Under the pieces are notes generated by a model. It was not told the DNA's origin and did no database searches. It saw only the letters and a program-made list of their open reading frames with translations. The position numbers were made by a program, and so were the translations under genes. From Chytridium lagenaria (taxonomy: Eukaryota > Chytridiomycota > Chytridiomycetes > Chytridiales > Chytridiaceae), in NCBI GenBank assembly GCA_025449115.1, contig JAHLKC010000057.1:164061-228060 (forward strand): a stretch of DNA of 64,000 nt, in the 5' to 3' direction. Positions within the stretch are counted from its first letter, which is position 1. Every line of letters begins with the position of its first letter. Positions 59,420 to 64,000 of the stretch are shown here, piece after piece.

Positions 59420-61431
59420 TTAGTCGTCAGAAGTATAAGAACTATCTGTAAATATATCAGAGCTTGCATTATCGGCAAGTCTATAAGGCCAAGTATTGGC
59501 AAGAGTTATATAATTGTTACTGTCTAGCATCTCTATAGCTAAAGGTACTTCAAAGTTATTATCAGGATAATCATCGTCAAGATTATTATCTATATTAGGT
59601 TCCAATTGAGGAACTTCAATTTCAATAGCATTCTGGGCATCAGAATCTATGGTCACATCCTGCCGCAAAGAACGTTTTGACTTGCGCTTACGTTTCTTTA
59701 TGGGACTAGGAGGAGTATGATGAAGGATACTTTCATCCTCATCCTCACTACGATAACCATCATTATCTTCAGGCATCGTGTAGGATATGGGCTTAGGCGC
59801 AAGTCTCTTGCGGCCAGCATTCTTTTCATATACTACTCTTAGAGCATATGCTGTTGGCTGTGTTTTAGCAACACGGTCCCAGTAATCTTTAACTATGGAT
59901 GGGGGTAAGGCCTCTTCATCCATTAGAAGGTTATGCGCGGTTCCATGACCGAGCCATTTAACATAATACTTATACTTTTTGTTATGAGAATCATAAGTAT
60001 GATAATCCAGTTTCTCAACATAGAACTCAGGATCATTATAGTCGGCATCAGCGACTTCTTCATCAAATCGTCGAAACAATTCACGATTAACTCCAACAGC
60101 TACCTTATTCTTAGGCATACGTCTAATAACTTGGAGTTCTTTCCATGCTGCAATCTCAGCAGCAAAGTCGTCTGAAGCTACTTCTGCAGATGCAGCATTA
60201 GCAGCTTCTGTAGGCGGCAAAGACTCAAACGGTCGGAGTCTAGCAGCATTAGCAAGTCGTGATAAGAGTTGACCTCCAGGGAGGAGCTCTACAACTGTGT
60301 ATCTATTGCTGTCCATAGATTTACTAAGGACGCGCATAGGGCCAGCCCATCTAAATTGAAACTTCTTAGTGGGGGCATTCTTGTTCTCTTTCCCTCGACG
60401 TTCAGTCTTCAAGGGGACAGAGAGCCATACCAGGTCGCCAACATCAAACGAGTGTTTGTTGCGACTGGGTTTACTTTGTTGTGCTCGTCTCTTGCGTTTG
60501 AGTTCTGCACGCAAGAGTACGGCCTTTGAGTAGGCTAGTCTAGCAGCTAGCTGAGTAACATAATCTTTAGCCTCTAAACGATCATCTTCATCGTTGAGGG
60601 ATTCTTTGACAAAGTCTTGAAGGGCTTGTCGAGTATTCATGAGCACACTAACATGTGTGTCAGTATCTATATCATCTTCAGGAGAAATATAGTCGTCAGG
60701 AGGAACATAATCGTCCTGGTCGTTGTTGACTTCAAAGTCAATGATCTTTACGTGCATTGCAGGCCCTTCGGCTATAAGGGGTCTGCCGTTGTCTATTATT
60801 GAGGTGGATGGTGATAAAACCAACAAGTCATGATAGTATAGGTTCATGCCAGTATCAACAAAAAGCGGATAACTATCACGCAAGTGTGGTTTCTCCGTCG
60901 CACATCCTCGATGAATACAGTGGTATAGACATCTCTGTCTTTGCCCTCATGCGTTATGCGAACCCGTCGGGTAATGGCATGCATAGGGAGCGTTTGTTTT
61001 CTGTGGAAGGATCTCCATTGAAATGTAAAACTTAATCTTTTCATTGGATGAAAGTGAATAAGATAGAATACGTCATACTCATATTTCTGAAGAACATCAG
61101 CAATGAGTAGATAAGGTTCGCGACCGTCTGTTCTTGACAGATCGTGAGCAGCTCGCGCAAGGCGGTTGTCAAGAAGATGTGGTTGGTTAGAAACCATAGC
61201 AAGTATTCTGGGAGGAGCCTCGGCAGTATCTCTAGTAGTGGAGACGGCAATCAGAGGTTCATCTCCAGTTTGAGCCCATAATCTGGGGTCTGGGTATTCT
61301 TCCGCAAAGACGTCGTCTGTGGGATATCCAAACTTAAGGTCAGCCGGCGTAAACGCTTCACGGCCAAACATCATCATGAATGGGGTTTCATTTGTGGTCT
61401 GGTGGACCGTAGTTCTATATGCAAACAACAC
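59420..61431 (-). CDS. Retrotransposon integrase C-terminus: GPY/F-type module, chromodomain and long tail
   Basis: Continuation of the polyprotein after the integrase core. AYRTTVHQTTNETPFMMMFG is the Ty3/gypsy block after the catalytic Glu. A basic stretch and VGDLVWLSVPL then FQFRWAGPMRVLSK form the GPY/F-like module. The chromodomain reads YVEKLDYHTYDSHNKKYKYY, VKWLGHGTAHNLLMDEEALP and IVKDYWDRV, matching the aromatic-cage and ExxL..W pattern of chromoviruses. A tail of about 150 residues is acidic with a basic KKRKRKSKRS patch (possible nuclear signal) and ends TSDD at 59420. A frame change near 60860 separates the first block from the rest. Confidence 0.85.
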
Positions 61432-61852
61432 ATAGGGGAGTATTCATCCCAATCGTCATGTGTTCTTTGGTTTATATATGCACGTATCATCTGGCATAAG
61501 GTTTTGTTTGTTCGTTCAACTAAACCGTTGGCCTGAGGCCAATACGGCATAGAGAAGGATTGTTTCATTCCTAGTACAGTGGCAACTCTCTTAAAGAGGT
61601 CACTAGGAAATGGTTGTCCTTGATCTGAGTGTAAGGTCAAGGGAATCCAAAGCGGCAAAAGCATTGCTCAACAACTATTCTAGCAATGGTGTTTGCTTCT
61701 AAGTCGGGGACGGCAAAAGCATCAGCCCAACGGGTAAAGTAGTCTGTGAGGACAACAATGTACTTGTTGCCACGTTGGCTAGTGTTCATAGGACCAACAA
61801 TATCGATGGCAACACGATCCCAAGGTCTATGACCAAAGGGTATGGGCCTCAC
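61374..61852 (-). CDS. Retrotransposon integrase catalytic core (DDE)
   Basis: Core domain of the Ty3/gypsy integrase. The first Asp lies in RVAIDIVGPMNTSQRGNKY followed by IVVLTDYFTRWADAF, the second in LTLHSDQGQPFPSDLF, and the Glu in YWPQANGLVERTNKTL, so the catalytic triad is complete. A one-base loss near 61650 (after CRFGFP) and another near 61430 interrupt the frame. Confidence 0.87.
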
Positions 61853-62283
61853 GGCACCTTTTCTGTTAAGTTATCTTTAGATTGTTGACATGTAGGGCAT
61901 CGTCGTATATATGCCTCTAAGTCTTTTTGGATAGTAGGCCACCAAAACCTATCTAGGGTAGTGGCAATAAGTCTGCGGACACCAAGGTGTCCTCCAGCCA
62001 TCATATCATCATGGACGGCGTCAAACGCAACGTCCTGAAGTCTTTTGGGGACACATAAAGCGACTCGCACTGGCGATCGTCGCATAAGGTAGTCCTTCAC
62101 ATAGAGTACGCGGTAGAGAACTCTACCACGCATCACCATATTCTGGGCATTCATTAAAACACCCTTTCTTAGATCAGGATCCTCAGGAAGGATTCCTTTC
62201 TCTAGGAACTTGATGACGTCTGCAAATCTCAAGTCATTTCTTTGGGCTTTAATAAAGTCACCAGATATCTGTCCATTAGCCAT
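61849..62283 (-). CDS. Retrotransposon integrase N-terminal HHCC zinc-binding domain
   Basis: Begins FIKAQRNDLRFADVIKFLEK and GRVLYRVLYVKD, as in Ty3/gypsy integrases, then the zinc finger with HDDMMAGGHLG, RFWWPTIQKDLEAYIRRC and CPTCQQSK. Upstream it is separated from the endonuclease domain by a single frame change near 62320, consistent with one polyprotein. Confidence 0.87.
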   Translation of the reverse strand: MANGQISGDFIKAQRNDLRFADVIKFLEKGILPEDPDLRKGVLMNAQNMVMRGRVLYRVLYVKDYLMRRSPVRVALCVPKRLQDVAFDAVHDDMMAGGHLGVRRLIATTLDRFWWPTIQKDLEAYIRRCPTCQQSKDNLTEKVP

Positions 62284-62314
62284 GAAGGCATTTGGGAACA
62301 GTATTGCATTCCTA

Positions 62315-63496
62315 TCATTTGCAGAAGGCCCAGGGTTGTTTGGGCTTCATGCGTGGCTCTTGATCAGGTAAGTCAAGTGCTGGCAATGAGATCATGTTAT
62401 CATAATCATTGTGGTGAGCATCGCTGTGCTCTAAGACCAATTCAACCATTTCATGGTCAGTCAGTGAAGCCACGAAATGGTGGTTAACATTCCATTTACA
62501 AGGAATTCGTTTATCTACAAAGGCGTAGTCTATTCTCCAAACAGCTTTATAGAACTCTGTTGGGTCATGCCAAGTATATCCTGGCGTATGCGGATGGCTA
62601 TGACGAAATCCATCCTTAAAACCTAAGTTAATGAATGAGCTAAGCCAGTAGCGTTCATCGTTGCGGAATCCAGAGTATCCATAAAATCTGGATGGTTCTC
62701 GAACATCAATTGCTTTGTGAGCAATATTGAAATCGCCTACAACAATTGTATTTGACTGAGCTTTGAGACTCTTTACAAAAGTATGTAGTCGTTCCAGGAA
62801 CTTCATCTTGTATTCCTGTCTGTGATCATGCCTCGTGCCATTTGGCGCATAGACATTCACTATATTCATACCTAAAAGGCAGAGTGTAAGGCACCGTCCC
62901 TCTTCAACAAAGTCGTCGAAGTCAGTGCGCATCATATGAGTCCCACATATTACTGAAAGTACGGGGATATCTTCGCGGACCATGGTCATAACACCATTGT
63001 GTCCATTTCTTTTGTCGTCAGCATACATCTTCCATCCGCGGACGGACTTCAGTTGTTGCCAAAACTTTTCATGACCATCGCCGACCATAGTCTCTTGGAA
63101 GCAGGCGATGTCACATTCCATTTCATCCAAATATTTAGCAAAGAACTCTGCTCTATTGGATTCATCACCTTCAATTCTCTTTGCAAAGTGTTTCTTAACA
63201 AGAGCTTGAAGGCTGTTCACATTCCAACTTATAATCTTCAACTTGGAAGAGCGGAATGGTGTTTGTATATCATCAATGGGATATAACTTTTTCATTGACT
63301 CTGGTGGGAAGTCATGGATCATACGAGAAGGAACGTCAGGCAGGGCCGTCGTTCTCTCAACGCCATATATCTCGCGTAGAGATGGGGGTGATTCTGCAGT
63401 AGTTCTCTTTTCATTGAGGGGTGAGAAGAGCTCACGTATCTCAAGTATTTCATAAGCGTAAAAACCACTTAGAGATTTTGGACCAGTGTCAGGCAC
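62315..63496 (-). CDS. Exonuclease III / AP-endonuclease (EEP) domain embedded in the LTR-retrotransposon polyprotein
   Basis: Intact 393-codon frame. An N-terminal 80 residues of unknown role precede a full EEP domain: KIISWNVNSLQALVKK (metal-site Asn), DIACFQETMVG (catalytic Glu), NGHNGVMTMVRED, EEGRCLTLCLLGMNIVNVYA with PNG, TIVVGDFNIAHKAIDV (catalytic Asp/Asn), GFRNDERYWLSSFI, HTPGYTWHD, WRIDYAFVDKRI and SLTDHEMVELVLE (terminal Asp-His). All active-site positions of ExoIII/APE1/APE2 are present. The text EGR..NVYAPNG, GFRNDER and YTWHD resembles cellular class II AP endonucleases more than LINE endonucleases. It sits between the RNase H end (ADALSR, 63980) and the integrase zinc finger, same strand, joined by one frame change on each side. 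Lineage (APE2-like or other) is not settled. Confidence 0.88.
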   Translation of the reverse strand: MPDTGPKSLSGFYAYEILEIRELFSPLNEKRTTAESPPSLREIYGVERTTALPDVPSRMIHDFPPESMKKLYPIDDIQTPFRSSKLKIISWNVNSLQALVKKHFAKRIEGDESNRAEFFAKYLDEMECDIACFQETMVGDGHEKFWQQLKSVRGWKMYADDKRNGHNGVMTMVREDIPVLSVICGTHMMRTDFDDFVEEGRCLTLCLLGMNIVNVYAPNGTRHDHRQEYKMKFLERLHTFVKSLKAQSNTIVVGDFNIAHKAIDVREPSRFYGYSGFRNDERYWLSSFINLGFKDGFRHSHPHTPGYTWHDPTEFYKAVWRIDYAFVDKRIPCKWNVNHHFVASLTDHEMVELVLEHSDAHHNDYDNMISLPALDLPDQEPRMKPKQPWAFCK

Positions 63497-63530
63497 TGGG
63501 TAGTTTACAGCATCTGGTGGTATACCAGCA

Positions 63531-64000
63531 TTAACTGTTATGACATGGGTGATTGTCCAGGTATGTGCCTAGGTGCGCGAGAGGAGTTACCTCAGGATCA
63601 GGCACCTGGCAAATCCAGAATCGGGTAGTTCCTGTGAACTCCCGTTTTTGATATTCAAATAGTCTGCGTCTCTCGAGAATGTCCTTCAATCGAGATGACT
63701 TTATCCTGACAAAGACATTGTCAATGAGCTGTTCAGGGAAGATAACTTCACTGGAAAGCAATGGTCGATCAGATCCAAACTCCCGTTTTTGAGAAGGAGA
63801 GAAGACATGGGCGGGCGGGTGGGTATAATCAATGCTAATCGCAGAAGTTATAGTTTGCAAAAGTTCTTTGTTCTTAACTTTAGCATCTTTTCCGATAAAG
63901 ACTCGAGGGGCGGTCTCAGGGAAGTCACCAACCTCTGAGTCATCATCAGGTATAGGCTTTGGGGGTTTGAAGCTGCGTGAGAGAGCGTCGGCAACGGCCT
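63531..64000 (-). CDS. Retrotransposon RNase H C-terminal end plus linker, runs off the right edge
   Basis: Enters from the right edge with AVADALSRSFKPPKP; VADALSR is the hallmark end of the Ty3/gypsy RNase H. An acidic linker (IPDDDSEVGDFPETAP) and about 110 residues of unknown function follow (FPEQLIDNVFVRIKSSRLKD, TTRFWICQVPDPEV). The linker contains two QKREF segments encoded by a repeated 15-mer (CTCCCGTTTTTGA core, near 63642 and 63779). The frame ends at TAA 63531, where a one-base change connects to the endonuclease frame. Gag, protease and RT lie beyond the window. Confidence 0.78.
   Translation of the reverse strand, partial: AVADALSRSFKPPKPIPDDDSEVGDFPETAPRVFIGKDAKVKNKELLQTITSAISIDYTHPPAHVFSPSQKREFGSDRPLLSSEVIFPEQLIDNVFVRIKSSRLKDILERRRLFEYQKREFTGTTRFWICQVPDPEVTPLAHLGTYLDNHPCHNS

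Larger units (their letters stand above)
58264..64000 (-). mobile_element. Ty3/gypsy chromovirus-type LTR retrotransposon (3' portion) with adjacent inverted LTR copy
   Basis: Minus-strand order from the right edge is RNase H end, linker, EEP endonuclease, integrase HHCC finger, integrase DDE core, GPY/F-like module, chromodomain, stop, polypurine tract, LTR. The element is cut by the window edge, so its 5' LTR, primer-binding site and gag are unseen. The catalytic residues of integrase and endonuclease are intact, suggesting recent activity; the few frame breaks are of the same type as in the host genes. The plus-oriented LTR piece at 58264 probably belongs to a second, older insertion. Confidence 0.8.

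Noticed and set aside
62315..63496. The endonuclease as a LINE inserted into the LTR element
   Set aside because: No LINE reverse transcriptase or poly(A)/3' tail follows; both flanks continue Ty3/gypsy coding sequence, and the active-site text is closer to cellular AP endonucleases. Not fully excluded.
62283..63560. Programmed ribosomal frameshifting between endonuclease and integrase
   Set aside because: No slippery heptamer was seen at the breaks, and the same one-base breaks occur in host housekeeping genes, so sequence error is the simpler explanation.

Overview
The window is nuclear DNA of a fungus that makes flagellated cells, most likely a chytrid-grade zoosporic fungus. The genes are densely packed on both strands and split by many short introns, mostly about 30-70 bp, with GT..AG ends. 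Fungal cell biology is represented by RAX2, UTP6, CHL1/DDX11, ALG10, MSS4-type PIP5K and an alternative NADH dehydrogenase. The axonemal dynein assembly factor DNAAF1 implies a motile cilium, which in fungi points to the zoosporic lineages. Nothing looks prokaryotic.

Left part (1-16113): CstF-64 and a glutaminyl cyclase (head-to-tail, minus), XPA/RAD14 (minus), MON2 (plus), ferrochelatase and CPSF30 (plus, 5 bp apart), a small acidic protein (minus), an external NADH dehydrogenase (plus) and GET3 (minus). A 1.6-kb AT-rich gap (16114-17770) holds a 695-bp element with perfect 22-bp terminal inverted repeats.

Middle part (17771-49561): a small secreted, probably GPI-anchored protein, ALG10, AAGAB/IRC6, TAF8, a large RAX2 with an unusual C-terminal SH3 domain, CHL1/DDX11, a YDJ1-type DnaJ chaperone, xanthine dehydrogenase, UTP6, a secreted HEXXH metallopeptidase, DNAAF1 and the PP2A B subunit CDC55.

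Right part (49562-64000): a PIP5K with an N-terminal hydrophobic segment, then a large protein of about eight degenerate RRM-like repeats on a strongly G-rich coding strand. Mobile DNA follows: a Helitron remnant, two oppositely oriented LTR copies, and the 3' part of a Ty3/gypsy chromovirus-type retrotransposon on the minus strand that runs off the window. Between the end of its RNase H and its integrase lies a complete exonuclease III/AP-endonuclease (EEP) domain. I consider this the most novel object in the window.

Almost every conserved gene is interrupted by single-base frame breaks, mostly missing bases in short homopolymers, where a shift of one restores a conserved family motif. I read these as residual consensus errors of a long-read assembly, not as pseudogenes. 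Boundaries of multi-exon genes are given as start-codon to stop-codon spans; internal splice sites were worked out only where stated.
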